DNA of 64,000 nt from Deinococcus sp. JMULE3 (GTDB lineage: Bacteria; Deinococcota; Deinococci; Deinococcales; Deinococcaceae), in the NCBI RefSeq assembly GCF_013337115.1, contig NZ_SGWE01000004.1, positions 620,001-684,000 on the forward strand, read 5' to 3'. Numbering within the stretch: the stretch's first letter is position 1; each line of letters begins with the position of its first letter. A program made the translations under genes and the position numbers. This document shows positions 19,025 to 31,502 of this stretch, piece by piece. Under the pieces are notes generated by a model. The model searched no databases. It saw only the letters and a program-made list of their open reading frames with translations, and was not told the DNA's origin.

Positions 19025-20202
19025 GTGAATTCGTCCGCCCCATCCACCGCTGCCGCACCCGGCGCCGCGCCGCGCGTGTCGGCGTTCATTCCGGAGGGCA
19101 CGCGCGACGTGCTGCCGCCCGAGTGGGCGCAGCGTGAAGCGATCCGCGCGCAGCTGTCCGGCCTGTTCTCCCGCTGGGGGTACCGTGGCGTGGAGGTCCC
19201 CGCCCTGGAGTACGCCAGCGCGCACCATCCGCAGGACGCCGTGGCGTTCAAACTGATCGACTCGGGCGGGCAGGTGCTGTCGCTGCGCAGCGAGTTCACG
19301 ACCGCCGTGGGCCGACTGGTCCGCACCCGGTACCCGCAGGGGCCGTTCCCGCTGCGGTTGCAGTACTCCGGGCGGCTGTGGCTGCGCGCACAGAACAGCG
19401 AACTGGGCCGCCTGCGGGAGTTCAATCAGCTGGGCGTGGAACTGATCGGCGTGGAGACCGCGCAGGCGGACGCGGAACTGCTGCACCTGGCGGCGGCGGC
19501 GCTGCGTGAGGTCGGGGTGGGCGCGGCGCTGGAGGTCGGGTACCCGGGCTTCGTGGACGCCGTGCTGGAGGACGCCGGGCTGCACGGCGCGGCGCGGGCG
19601 GCGCTGCACGACGCGATCGACCGCAAGAGTGGCGCGGACGTGGACCTGCTGTGCGGCCAGTTCGGGCTGGGCGGCGACACGCGCCGCACGCTGCACGCCC
19701 TGACGGACCTGTACGGCGGCCCCGAGGTGCTGGACGCCGCGCAGGCGCTGGCGCGCGGCACGCGGGCGCAGGAGGCGGTCGCGCACCTGCGCCGCGTGGC
19801 CGCGCTGTACGCGGGGCCGCTGCTGTTCGACCTGGGCGTCAGCCGCCGCTACGACTACTACACCGGGCTGACGTTCCGCGCGTACGCGCCGGGCCTGAAC
19901 CAGCCGGTGCTGGGCGGGGGCCGCTACGCGCTGGAGGGGGGCCTGCCGGGCGCGGGCTTCGCGCTGGGCCTGGAACGCCTGATGCGCGCCCTGGCCGGTG
20001 ACCTGCCCCCCGAGCCGGAACTGGTGCTGGCGCTGGACCTCGCGGCGGCCGACGCGGCGCGCACGCAGGGTCTGCACGCGGAACTCGCCTGGACGGACGA
20101 CCGGGCCGAGCTGCAGGCGTTCAGCGCCGCGCGCGGCATCCACCGCTGGGCCAGCAGTCAGGGCGGCACGCTGACCTTCCAGCCCGCCCCGGAGGTAACG
20201 CA

Positions 20203-20206
<4 letters not shown>
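19025..20206 (+). CDS. hisZ: HisZ, ATP phosphoribosyltransferase regulatory subunit
   Basis: 393 residues, a class II histidyl-tRNA-synthetase-like catalytic fold without the C-terminal anticodon-binding domain. Motif 2-like [13 protein letters not shown] near 97-109 and the histidine-A-like segment [14 protein letters not shown] near 275-288 are present. In organisms with short HisG, HisZ binds it and is needed for activity and histidine feedback. hisG overlaps its stop codon (GTGA), consistent with a stoichiometric complex. A true HisRS is excluded by length and by the partner gene. Confidence 0.92.
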
Positions 20207-20838
<632 letters not shown>

Positions 20839-20845
20839 ACGCAGG

Positions 20846-20866
20846 AAGTGGAAAGTGGGGAGTGGT
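20846..20866 (+). repeat. Heptamer repeat locus 2 (AGTGGNN x3)
   Basis: AGTGGAA, AGTGGGG, AGTGGTG directly after hisG and before the convergent patB remnant. A degenerate inverse copy (ATCCACTCC) follows at about 20876. Confidence 0.6.
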
Positions 20867-20892
20867 GCAGCACCGCATCCACTCCTTCCGGC

Positions 20893-22073
<1,181 letters not shown>

Positions 22074-22110
22074 GCCCGCGAGCATACGCCCCGCCCATGA
22101 GGCGGCGGGA

Positions 22111-22238
22111 AGTAGGGAGTGGGGAGTAGGCAGTGGGAAGTGGAAGCCCGAGCACCCGCCCAGGCCTTCCCGCCCACGCCCCCCCAGACTCCTGGGACGC
22201 GGACCTCCGGCCCACTCCCCACTTCCCACTCCCCACAG
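22111..22238 (+). repeat. Heptamer repeat locus 3, inverted arms (5 + 4 units)
   Basis: Five AGTRGGN units at 22111-22145 and four inverted NCCCACT-type units at 22211-22238 surround a 65-bp spacer. The spacer's GGGACGCGGACCTCCG (22194-22209) recurs inverted at 24034-24049. The locus fills most of the divergent promoter region between patB and mtnN. Confidence 0.75.
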
Positions 22239-22262
22239 CCCTCCCCCGCTAGACTGCACCCC

Positions 22263-22961
<699 letters not shown>

Positions 22962-22965
22962 GCCT

Positions 22966-23352
22966 GTGACGTCCGGGTCGGTCACGGCGCGCCTGCCGGC
23001 CCCGGCCCGGTTCGTGCTGGGCCTGGGGCTGCTGCTGGCGTTCGCGGCGGCCGGTCAGGCGCTGACGGGCGCGCTGGGGCTGCCGCTGCCGGGGTCGGTG
23101 GTGGGGCTGGTGCTGCTGTGGGCGGCGCTGGGATTGAAAGTGGTGCGGCTGCACTGGATCACGGACGCCGCCGACGGGCTGCTGGGCATCCTGGGGTTGC
23201 TGTTCATTCCGGCCACCGTGGGGTTCCTGCAGTTCCTCAGCGCGGGGGCCGCGTGGGGCCTGTGGGTGCTGGTGATGACGGCGGGCCTGCTGGTGGGGGC
23301 GGGCGCGGCGGGTCTGCTCGCGTCGCGCCTGCTGCGCCCGGAGGACGCTTGA
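22966..23352 (+). CDS. lrgA: CidA/LrgA family membrane protein
   Basis: 128 residues with four membrane helices. LPLPGSVVGLVLLWAALGL near 39-57 and the LLFIPATVGFLQF segment near 79-91 are typical of the CidA/LrgA holin-like family. The GTG start lies 4 nt after the mtnN stop and the stop overlaps lrgB (TTGA), so mtnN-lrgA-lrgB form one transcript. Recent work on such pairs points to transport of small acids; the sequence alone does not decide. Confidence 0.85.
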   Translation: MTSGSVTARLPAPARFVLGLGLLLAFAAAGQALTGALGLPLPGSVVGLVLLWAALGLKVVRLHWITDAADGLLGILGLLFIPATVGFLQFLSAGAAWGLWVLVMTAGLLVGAGAAGLLASRLLRPEDA

Positions 23353-24017
23353 TCTGGGTCATGGTCACGCTGCTGGCCTTCGCGGCGGGCGTGCTGATGC
23401 AGGTGCGGGTGCGGTCCCCGCTGGCGAACCCGACGCTGATCGGCACGCTGATCGTCGCCGCTGCCCTGCTGCTCACGCGGGTGCCGTACGACGCGTACCT
23501 GCACGACGTGCAACCGCTCTCTGCGCTGCTCACGCCCGCCGTCGTCGCCCTCGCCGTGCCGCTGTACCGCCTGCGGGCACTCCTCGCCCGGCAGTGGCGC
23601 GCCCTGCTGATCGGCGGACTGACCGGGACCGCGCTGGGCGTCACGGTGGACACCCTGCTGGCCCGCGCGCTGCACCTCTCCCCCGACGCGCAGCGGGCCC
23701 TGCACACCGCGCCCGCCACCAGCCCCGTCGCGCTGCAACTCGCACCGTTCACATACGCCCCCCCCGCGCTGGCCGCCACCCTCGCCGTGCTGTCCGGCCT
23801 GATCGGCGCGCTGATCCTCCCCGCCCTCCTGACCGCCCTGCGCGTCCGGCACCCCCTGGCGCGCGGCATCGCCATCGGGTCCGTCGCGCACGGTGTCGGC
23901 ACCGCCCGCGCCCGCGAGGAAGGCGAGCAGACCGGGGCGGCCTCCTCGATCGGCATGGGGCTCGCCGCGCTGACCGTCACGCTGATCGTTGCGGTCGTCG
24001 GGGGGAGTGGGCAGTAG
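23349..24017 (+). CDS. lrgB: LrgB/CidB family membrane protein
   Basis: 222 residues, multi-helix membrane protein acting with Lrg[17 protein letters not shown] near 27-42, TSPVALQLA near 118 and the highly conserved ARGIAIGSVAHGVGTARA near 171-188 identify LrgB. The TTG start overlaps the lrgA stop by 4 nt. The last codons, GGSGQ and the TAG stop, are encoded by a heptamer repeat, so the repeat has supplied the present C-terminus. Confidence 0.88.
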   Translation: MIWVMVTLLAFAAGVLMQVRVRSPLANPTLIGTLIVAAALLLTRVPYDAYLHDVQPLSALLTPAVVALAVPLYRLRALLARQWRALLIGGLTGTALGVTVDTLLARALHLSPDAQRALHTAPATSPVALQLAPFTYAPPALAATLAVLSGLIGALILPALLTALRVRHPLARGIAIGSVAHGVGTARAREEGEQTGAASSIGMGLAALTVTLIVAVVGGSGQ

Positions 24018-24076
24018 GAAGTGGGGAGTGGGTCGGAGGTCCGCGTCCCATCCCACAACCCACTCCCCACTGCCCC
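24006..24076 (+). repeat. Heptamer repeat locus 4, inverted arms, overlaps lrgB stop
   Basis: AGTGGGC, AGTAGGA, AGTGGGG, AGTGGGT at 24006-24033, a 24-bp spacer, then inverted ACCCACT, CCCCACT and a fragment to about 24076. It can fold into a long hairpin. The lrgB TAG stop lies in the second unit. Confidence 0.75.
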
Positions 24077-24120
24077 GCCCCGCCTTGACCTTCACCCGCG
24101 CAGCCGGGATGCTGTGGGCA

Positions 24121-24735
24121 ATGGCGCGCAAGGTGAATCCCATTCAGGACCGCGCGCGGCGGGCGGCGCTGGAGAAGGCGGCGTACCTCGCGATCTACGA
24201 GCGGGGGTACGCGGGCGTGACGCTGGCGGACATCGCCGCGCACGCCGGGGTCAGCCGGGGGACGCTGGTGTACCACTTCGGGAGCCGCGCGGGACTGCTC
24301 GCGGCGGTGATGCGGCGCTTCTCGCGGACGATCGCGGTGGCGACGCGGCGCGCGGTGCGCCTGTCGGGCACGCCCGAGGGGAAGCTGCGGGCGTACGTGG
24401 ACAACCAGTTCTACGGGCTGGTGAACACCCGGCGGTTCTACACGGTGTCCCTGGATTTCCTGGCGGCCGCGACGCGCGACGCGGAACTGATGACCATGCA
24501 GCGGGCGTTCCTGGCGGAGTCCCTGGCGGTGGATCTGGAACTGGCGCGGCTGGTGGGATCGGCGGGCGCGGAGGGCCGGGCGCGGCTGCTGCGCGCCATC
24601 GTCGAGGGCCTCAGCGTGCGCTTCCTGGCCGACCCGGACCCGGACCTGGGCGTGTACCGCGCGGACTGCATGACGGGCCTGCGCGCGGTGCTGGGCTGGC
24701 CGCCGGACGACGCCAGTTATACGGACTCCGGTTGA
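24121..24735 (+). CDS. TetR-family regulator, C-terminus altered by MITE
   Basis: 204 residues. N-terminal helix-turn-helix (about 15-60) with the TetR signature TLADIAAHAGVSRGTLVYHFGSRAGLL, then a ligand-binding domain without recognisable specificity. The final residues YTDSG and TGA stop come from MITE copy 2: removing the element and one TTA restores AGT TAG, so the native protein ended five residues earlier. It lies downstream of lrgAB, which it may regulate, but no operator was identified. Confidence 0.85.
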   Translation: MARKVNPIQDRARRAALEKAAYLAIYERGYAGVTLADIAAHAGVSRGTLVYHFGSRAGLLAAVMRRFSRTIAVATRRAVRLSGTPEGKLRAYVDNQFYGLVNTRRFYTVSLDFLAAATRDAELMTMQRAFLAESLAVDLELARLVGSAGAEGRARLLRAIVEGLSVRFLADPDPDLGVYRADCMTGLRAVLGWPPDDASYTDSG

Positions 24736-24853
24736 ATGGTTTGCAAAAACCGTTCGACCCGAGCGGATGCGAGAAGGAGAGAAGCGGGTTCCGGGCGTGG
24801 AGTTGGCAGATCGGTGGAGTTCCGATCTGTCAACGAAACAGACGGAATCCGTA
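24720..24853 (+). mobile_element. MITE copy 2 (134 bp), TSD TTA
   Basis: Ends TACGGACTCCG / CGGAATCCGTA, flanked by TTA at 24717-24719 and 24854-24856. The pre-insertion site was AGTTAG, where the TetR TAG and the convergent response-regulator TAA overlapped; the duplication kept the regulator's stop and the element supplied a new one for TetR. Confidence 0.88.
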
Positions 24854-25534
<681 letters not shown>

Positions 25535-25566
25535 GTGGGGTCTCCGGGTGGGGGTTCAGCGGCGGG

Positions 25567-26637
25567 TCAGCGCCGGGTCAGGGAGCGGCTGGAACTGGCG
25601 GGTGGGTCGGGGGCGTACGCGGGGTCGCTGGTAATGGTCACGCTGCGGCTCCCGGCGTCCACGAACACGTCCAGCGCGGGCGTGGGGCTGGGGGGGCGGT
25701 CCGGGGGGAAGTTCAGCGTGTCGCGGTCCGGGTAGCGGACGCGGGCGGTCAGGGTGGGCGGGAGGATCAGGGTGACGTCGCCGCTCTGGCTGCGGATGTC
25801 GAGGTTCCCGCGCGTGCGGGCGGTGGCGGTGATGCGGATGTCGCCGCTGCCGGTGGTGACGGTGCCGCGCCCGGTGAGGACCGGGAGGGTCAGGCGCACG
25901 CGGCCGCTGTCGGTGCCGACGCCCAGGGTCTGGGTGGTCAGGCCGCCCAGGTCGAGGCGCTGGTCGCCGCTGCCGGTGTTGACGCGCAGCGCGTCGGTGA
26001 GGCTGCCGCGCGGGGCGTTCAGGGTGACGGCGCCGCTGCGGCTGACGGCGCTGATCGCTCCGGCCTCGCGGGCGGGGAGGGTCAGGGTCTGGTCGCCGCT
26101 GTCGCTGCGGACGGTCAGGGCGCGCAGGCGCAGCGGCGTGAGGTTCAGGGTCTGGTCACCGCTGGCGGTGCCGGTGCTGAGCGTGACGGGCAGGTCGCGG
26201 CTGATCCCGACCTCCAGGCGGTGCTGCACGCCCTCGGGGCCGCTGATGACCACGCCGCGTTCGCGCAGGGGCTGCACGTTCAGGTTCAGGTGGGCGGTGA
26301 TGGCGCGGCCCTGGCGGGTCACGTCGGCCTGCACGGGGTTGCGGGCGCGGTGGTGCGCGCGGCCGCGCAGGGCGTAGGGACTCCCGGCGTTCAGCGCGGT
26401 GACGCTCAGGTCGGTGCGGTCCCCGCCGAGGGTCAGGGTGGCGCTGCTGGCGAGGTCCAGCGGGAGCGGGCCGTCCAGCTGCACGCTGATGGGCGTGTCC
26501 TGCACGCTCATGCCGGGCGTCAGGGTGCGGCCGCTGCCCTGCCACACGAGCAGGCCGCCCACGCCCGCCAGCAGCAGTCCGGCGGCCATGCGGCGCAGGG
26601 TGGGCGCCAGGGGGCGCGAGGCGGGCAGGCTGGTCAC
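25567..26637 (-). CDS. DUF4097-like beta-helix protein in two-component operon
   Basis: 356 residues. One N-terminal membrane helix (about 16-33) followed by a long extracytoplasmic region of repeating SGDQTLNL / SGDQTLTLP / SGRVRLTLP / SGDIRITA / SGDVTLILP strands, the pattern of DUF4097 putative-adhesin beta-helices. GTG 26637 overlaps the kinase stop by 4 nt (GTGA). Placement between kinase and regulator genes suggests it senses or modulates envelope signals for that system, as LiaF-type proteins do in other bacteria. That role is an inference. Confidence 0.75.
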   Translation of the reverse strand: MTSLPASRPLAPTLRRMAAGLLLAGVGGLLVWQGSGRTLTPGMSVQDTPISVQLDGPLPLDLASSATLTLGGDRTDLSVTALNAGSPYALRGRAHHRARNPVQADVTRQGRAITAHLNLNVQPLRERGVVISGPEGVQHRLEVGISRDLPVTLSTGTASGDQTLNLTPLRLRALTVRSDSGDQTLTLPAREAGAISAVSRSGAVTLNAPRGSLTDALRVNTGSGDQRLDLGGLTTQTLGVGTDSGRVRLTLPVLTGRGTVTTGSGDIRITATARTRGNLDIRSQSGDVTLILPPTLTARVRYPDRDTLNFPPDRPPSPTPALDVFVDAGSRSVTITSDPAYAPDPPASSSRSLTRR

Positions 26638-28361
26638 GCGCTCACCTCCGGCCGGGTGGCGGGGAGGGTCAGGGTGACGCGGGTGCCCTGGCCGGGGTCG
26701 CTGAGGACTTCCAGGGTACCGCCGGCCCCGGCGGCGCGTTCGCGCATGCTGCGCTGCCCGAGGGTGCCGCGCCCCTGAGCATTGACGTCGAAGCCGCGCC
26801 CGTCGTCGCGGACGCTCAGGGTGACGTGCGTGGCGTCCTGGGTGACGCTCAGCCACACCTGACCCGCGCGGGCGTGCTTGACGGTGTTGTGCAGGGCCTC
26901 CTGTGCCACGCGGTACGCGGCGGCCTGCGCGTCGGGGCTCAGGGCGGGTTCCTCGCGCAGGTCGGCGTGGACGGTCAGGCCGTGGCGGGCTTCGAGCGCG
27001 TGGGCGTGCTGGGTCAGCGCGGCGATCAGGCCGCCTTCCTCCAGCGCGTCGGGGCGCAGGCTGAACAGCAGCGCCTTCATCTCCGAGACGCCCCCCTCGG
27101 CGAGGCGGATGGTGTACTCCAGGCTCTGGCGGGTGCGGTCCGGGTCGCGTTCCAGGGTGGCGCGGGCGGTCTTGGCGCCCAGCGTGATGCCGTACAGCGC
27201 CTGCGCGACGCTGTCGTGCAGTTCACGGGCCAGCCGGGCGCGTTCCTGTTCCCCGGCGCGCGCGCCCGCCCGTTCGATCAGCTGCGTGGCGTGCAGCGCG
27301 GTCCCGGCGTGGTCGGCGATGGACAGCAGGAACGCCAGTTCGTCCGCGCCGGGCCGGGTGCCGGGCGCGTACAGGGCGCGCAGGGTGCCGCCGTCCGCGC
27401 CGGCGCTGGCGGGCAGCGTGACGGGCAGCGCCGCCAGCGCCGCCCCGCCGCTCAGGGGCGTCAGGCTGGCCTCGCCGGGCGCCGGGGGGCGGGTCAGCGG
27501 GCCGCTCAGCGCCGCGAGGTCCGGCGGGCCGAAGCCCGCGTCCAGGGCGCGCAGCGTGCCGTCCGGGGCGACCAGCGCGACGGCGTCCGCGGTGCTGGCC
27601 GCCCGCGCCTGGGTGGTCAGGTCGCGCAGCGTGGCGGGCAGGTCGTCGCCCAGCGCGACCCTCCCGGCGGCGCGGCGCAGGGCGATCACCTCGCGCCGCG
27701 CGGCCTCGGCGGGGTCGCGGGCGAGCAGCGCGGCGCCCAGGCGGGTCCACATGCGACCCATCAGGTTCACGACGCCCGCCGTGACGATCAGCGCGCCCGC
27801 CCCGGTCAGCATCAGGCCCGCCACGGCGACCGGGCCGGGCTCCAGCGTCCACTCGTTCCACACCAGCGGGACGCTCTTGTCCATCAACCATATGGGCGCG
27901 CCCAGGCCCAGCACGACCGCCGCGAGCAGCGCCGCGAGCACCACCCAGCAGATCAACCCCAGCGGCAGCTGGATCACGTGGAACAGCAGCGTGCGGTACG
28001 TGGCGGGGTCGCCCAGCGTGGCGCCCAGCCACCCGAGCAGCCCGCCGGGCCTCAGCGCGTGCGCGGGCCGCGCGAAGCGCACGCCGAGCACGCCCATCAG
28101 GGCGCGTTGCGCGTCCCCGAGCGCCGCGACCAGCCACAGCGCCCCGATCAGGAACAGCGCCCCGATCAGGACCGGCAGGCTCAGCACGCCCACGAGCACG
28201 GCGGCCGTCAGCAGCGCCGCGACCAGCGTCCCGGCGGGCACGCTGAGCAGCACGTACGCGGCGGCGCGGTACGTGGCGGGGTCGAGCAGTTCCGCCAGCG
28301 CGTGCCGTGGGGCGGGGCGGGCGGGTCGGGTCGGGCCTCCCTGATCCATCACCCTTATCAT
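26634..28361 (-). CDS. Sensor histidine kinase (HisKA_3 type)
   Basis: 575 residues: about four to six membrane helices in the first 240 residues, a GAF-like cytoplasmic region (about 255-355), a HisKA_3 dimerization helix with phospho-His in ARELHDSVAQALYG, and a HATPase domain with DDGRGFD and GTLGQRSMRERA near the C-terminus. ATG 28361 follows a TACGCT box (28369-28374) by 7 nt, so a leaderless start is chosen. First gene of kinase/DUF4097/regulator operon. MITE copy 3 lies 68 bp upstream of its promoter box. Confidence 0.9.
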   Translation of the reverse strand: MIRVMDQGGPTRPARPAPRHALAELLDPATYRAAAYVLLSVPAGTLVAALLTAAVLVGVLSLPVLIGALFLIGALWLVAALGDAQRALMGVLGVRFARPAHALRPGGLLGWLGATLGDPATYRTLLFHVIQLPLGLICWVVLAALLAAVVLGLGAPIWLMDKSVPLVWNEWTLEPGPVAVAGLMLTGAGALIVTAGVVNLMGRMWTRLGAALLARDPAEAARREVIALRRAAGRVALGDDLPATLRDLTTQARAASTADAVALVAPDGTLRALDAGFGPPDLAALSGPLTRPPAPGEASLTPLSGGAALAALPVTLPASAGADGGTLRALYAPGTRPGADELAFLLSIADHAGTALHATQLIERAGARAGEQERARLARELHDSVAQALYGITLGAKTARATLERDPDRTRQSLEYTIRLAEGGVSEMKALLFSLRPDALEEGGLIAALTQHAHALEARHGLTVHADLREEPALSPDAQAAAYRVAQEALHNTVKHARAGQVWLSVTQDATHVTLSVRDDGRGFDVNAQGRGTLGQRSMRERAAGAGGTLEVLSDPGQGTRVTLTLPATRPEVSA

Positions 28362-28368
28362 GCCGCGC

Positions 28369-28374
28369 AGCGTA
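28369..28374 (-). promoter_or_regulatory. TANNNT box (TACGCT) of histidine kinase operon
   Basis: TACGCT on the minus strand ends 7 nt before ATG 28361. Confidence 0.5.
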
Positions 28375-28431
28375 GCGGGCCGGGCGCGCCGCGAGCGTCC
28401 CCCGAAAGGCGCACGCGCTGCCCGCCGGTCA

Positions 28432-28585
28432 TAAGGCCTCGGGTTGAAAGGTTTGCAAAAACCTTCAACCCGAGCGGATACGACTCGCAGAGCGGCGGAG
28501 CAGAGAAGCAGCAGGGCGGGTTCCGGACGTGGAGCTGGCAATCCGGTGTGGTTCCGGGTTGTGAACGAAACAGACGGAATCCGTA
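28432..28585 (+). mobile_element. MITE copy 3 (154 bp, longest), TSD TCA
   Basis: Flanked by TCA at 28429-28431 and 28586-28588; the right TCA is the TGA stop of the PAS-GGDEF-EAL gene. The left end has drifted to TAAGGCCTCGG while the right end CGGAATCCGTA is intact. About 20 extra bases lie in the middle (CGCAGAGCGGCGGAGCAGAG region). Confidence 0.85.
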
Positions 28586-31390
28586 TCAGGCATGCGCGGC
28601 GAAGGCGGCGTGCTGCGCGGGCCAGTCGGTCAGCCACGTCTGGAACTCGGCGGGCGGCAGGGGCCGCGCGAAGAGGTAGCCCTGCATGGCGTCGCAGCCC
28701 AGCCGCAGCAGCTGCCGCACCTGCGCGGGTTCCTCGACGCCCTCGGCGATCACCTGCAGGTTCAGCGCCTGCCCCAGGCCCACGATGGCGCTGATCAGCG
28801 CGGTGGCCTGCGGGCCGCTGCGGTCCGGCGCGAGGAACGACCGGTCGATCTTCAACGTGTTCACCGGGAAGGCGTGCAGGTAACTGAGGCTGGAGTACCC
28901 GGTGCCGAAATCGTCGATGCTGACCTGCACGCCCAGCGCCCGCAGCGCCGCGAGGTTGCGCTGGACGTGTTCGACGTGGCGCATCAGGAGCGTCTCGGTG
29001 ACCTCCAGTTCCAGCAGGTGCGCGCTCAGGCCGCTGGAACGCAGTTCCTCCTGCACGGTTTCCAGGAAGCCGGTCTCGCCGAACTGCGCCGCCGAGATGT
29101 TCACGGACACCGGCAGGGCGCGCCCGTCGTCTGCCCAGCGGCGCGCCTGCGCGCAGGCCTCGCGCAGCACCCAGCGGCCCAGCGGGACGATCAGTCCGGT
29201 GTCCTCGGCGACGGGGATGAACGTGGCGGGTGGGACGGGTCCCGCGGGGCCGTTCCAGCGCAGCAGCGCCTCGGCGCCCAGCACCGCGCCGCTGTCCGGG
29301 TTGACTTTGGGCTGGTACACGAGGTGGAACTGCCCCGCGTCCAGAGCGGCGCGCAGGTCCTGCCGCAGCTGGTGCTGCCGCTGAATCTCGTCGTGCAGTT
29401 CACGGGAGTAGAAGTGGTGGCGGTTGCGGCCCTCGGCCTTGGCGCGGTACATGGCGGCGTCGGCGTGCTTGAGCAGCTCGTCGGCGTCACGGCCGTCCTG
29501 CGGGTACAGGGCCGCGCCCAGACTGAGCGTGACGTGCACCACCTGACCGTCCAGGTCGTACGGCGCGGTGACGGCCGCCATGAGTTTGCTGATCACGGTC
29601 TGCACGTGCGCGGCGCTGCTCACCTCGGGCAGCAGGATGATGAACTCGTCCCCACCCTGGCGGCTGACGGTGTCCGAGGCGCGCAGGTTGCCGGTCAGGC
29701 GGCGGGCCACCTCGCGCAGCAGCTGATCCCCGGCGTGGTGCCCCAGGCTATCGTTCACGTCCTTGAAGTGGTCGAGGTCCAGGAACAGCACCGCGAACGG
29801 CGTGCCCCGGCGCCGGGCCAGGGTGGTCGCCTGCGCGATCCGGTCGCGCAGCAGCACGCGGTTGGGCAGGTCGGTCAGCGTGTCGTGCTGCGCGAGGTGA
29901 CTCATGCGCAGCGCCATGGTGCGGGCCTCGGTGACGTCATGGAAGACGATCACGGCGCCCAGCAGCTCGCCGGACTCGCTGAGGATCGGCGCGGCGGAAT
30001 CCTCCACGCTGAACAGCGCGCCGCTGCGCGACCGCAGCGCGGTGCCGCCCATCATGCCCATGATCTCGCGGCGGCTCAGCGCGGCCCGCAGGGGGTTCGG
30101 GGCGACCGTCAGGGTGGTTTCGTCCAGCAGGGGCATGACCGTCTCGATAGGCTGCCCGGCGGCGTCCTCGTTGCTCCAGCCGGTCATGCGCTGCGCGACC
30201 GGGTTCAGGAACGTGACGTTTCCGTGCGGGTCGGTGGTGATCACGCTGTCCCCGATGCTCGCCAGGGTCACGCGCGCCAGTTCCCGCTGCTCGCGCAGGG
30301 CCTGCTCGGCGCGGCGGCGCGCCGTCACGTCGGTCCCCAGCGCGAAGAAACCACGGACCTCGCCGCCCTGAAGGTCGGGCACGTAACGCAGTTCGGTGTG
30401 CCGCTCGCGGCCCGCCGCGTCCGTGATGGTCCGGTCGAACACCTGCGCCTCGCCGCGCAGCACCGCGTCCATGAACGGCCGGTTCAGGTGGTACGCGTCC
30501 GCGCCGATCACGTCCCGGATGTGCTGCCCACGCATCTGCTGCGGGGTCTTCCCGAACCAGTCCAGGTACGCGCGGTTCCCGAAGCGGTTGCGCAGCCCGG
30601 CGTCCCAGTACCCGATCATGGCCGGCAGGTTGTCCAGCAGCACCTGCACGTCCCGCTGCGCCTGCACCCGCGTGGTCACGTCCGACAGCGTCCCGGTCAC
30701 GCGCGTGACGACTCCCCCGTTGCGTGCGGTCACGCGCCCCCGCAGCGCCAGCCAGCGGTCCACGCCGTCCGCGCCGCGCTGCCGGAACTCCAGGTCGATG
30801 TGCTCCGCCTGACCCTGCGCGTGCTGCCGGTACGCGCGCAGCGTCCCCACCCGCTCGGGGCGCGGCAGGGCCAGCCACCAGTCCCGCAGGGTACCGCCGG
30901 GCAGCACGCCACCCAGGACCTGACAGCGTTCGGTGCAGTCCAGGGTGCCCAGCGTGGGCCGCCAGTCCCAGATGCCGTCCTGCGTGGCCTCCACCGCCAG
31001 GTGCAACCGCTCGCCGAGGTCCTGCACGGCCGTGACGTCCTGCACCTGCGACAGCAGCGCGGCCGCCTCGCCCGCCAGGCCGAGCAGTACCGACACCTTC
31101 ACCTGCGCCTGCACGACCCGCCCGTCACGGCTCAGGTAGCGCTTGCGGCGCTCGAAGCCGTCCTGCTGCCCGTCCAGCGTCCGCTGCCACTGCAACTCGT
31201 CGGCCGGCAGGTCGTCGGGGTGCGTGACGGTCCGGTACGAGCGGCCCAGCAGGTCGTCCCGCGCGAAACCCAGCAGGTCGCACAGGGCGTCGTTCACGTC
31301 CAGGAACGTGCCGTCCGTGTCGAGCAGGGACATACCGATCGGTGAGCGGCGGAAGACGGCGCTCAGCAGTTGCGCCCGCTGTTCAGGCAT
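28586..31390 (-). CDS. PAS-GGDEF-EAL cyclic-di-GMP protein
   Basis: 934 residues. About four PAS domains in tandem (1-120, 125-250, 250-370, 370-490), then GGDEF (about 495-660) with an intact GGDEF motif near 577, then EAL (about 670-930) with intact EAL in GAEALLRW near 705 and DDFGTGYSSL later. Both cyclase and phosphodiesterase sites look complete, so it could make or degrade c-di-GMP depending on signals. No membrane helix. ATG 31390 begins MPEQRAQLL; a TACAAT box about 46 nt upstream may be its promoter. Confidence 0.92.
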   Translation of the reverse strand: MPEQRAQLLSAVFRRSPIGMSLLDTDGTFLDVNDALCDLLGFARDDLLGRSYRTVTHPDDLPADELQWQRTLDGQQDGFERRKRYLSRDGRVVQAQVKVSVLLGLAGEAAALLSQVQDVTAVQDLGERLHLAVEATQDGIWDWRPTLGTLDCTERCQVLGGVLPGGTLRDWWLALPRPERVGTLRAYRQHAQGQAEHIDLEFRQRGADGVDRWLALRGRVTARNGGVVTRVTGTLSDVTTRVQAQRDVQVLLDNLPAMIGYWDAGLRNRFGNRAYLDWFGKTPQQMRGQHIRDVIGADAYHLNRPFMDAVLRGEAQVFDRTITDAAGRERHTELRYVPDLQGGEVRGFFALGTDVTARRRAEQALREQRELARVTLASIGDSVITTDPHGNVTFLNPVAQRMTGWSNEDAAGQPIETVMPLLDETTLTVAPNPLRAALSRREIMGMMGGTALRSRSGALFSVEDSAAPILSESGELLGAVIVFHDVTEARTMALRMSHLAQHDTLTDLPNRVLLRDRIAQATTLARRRGTPFAVLFLDLDHFKDVNDSLGHHAGDQLLREVARRLTGNLRASDTVSRQGGDEFIILLPEVSSAAHVQTVISKLMAAVTAPYDLDGQVVHVTLSLGAALYPQDGRDADELLKHADAAMYRAKAEGRNRHHFYSRELHDEIQRQHQLRQDLRAALDAGQFHLVYQPKVNPDSGAVLGAEALLRWNGPAGPVPPATFIPVAEDTGLIVPLGRWVLREACAQARRWADDGRALPVSVNISAAQFGETGFLETVQEELRSSGLSAHLLELEVTETLLMRHVEHVQRNLAALRALGVQVSIDDFGTGYSSLSYLHAFPVNTLKIDRSFLAPDRSGPQATALISAIVGLGQALNLQVIAEGVEEPAQVRQLLRLGCDAMQGYLFARPLPPAEFQTWLTDWPAQHAAFAAHA

Positions 31391-31502
31391 GGTCGGGAAG
31401 GGCAGTGAGTGAAGGCATCGGGGAGACCTGATTGTAGACCACGCCCGGCGCAGCAGGCTGGAGCGGAACAAGGAAAAAACCCCGCCGGAGCGAGGTTTGA
31501 TG

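Noticed and set aside
22111..22238. Heptamer arrays considered as a CRISPR array
   Set aside because: Units are 7 bp without unique spacers, arms are inverted, and no cas genes are present.
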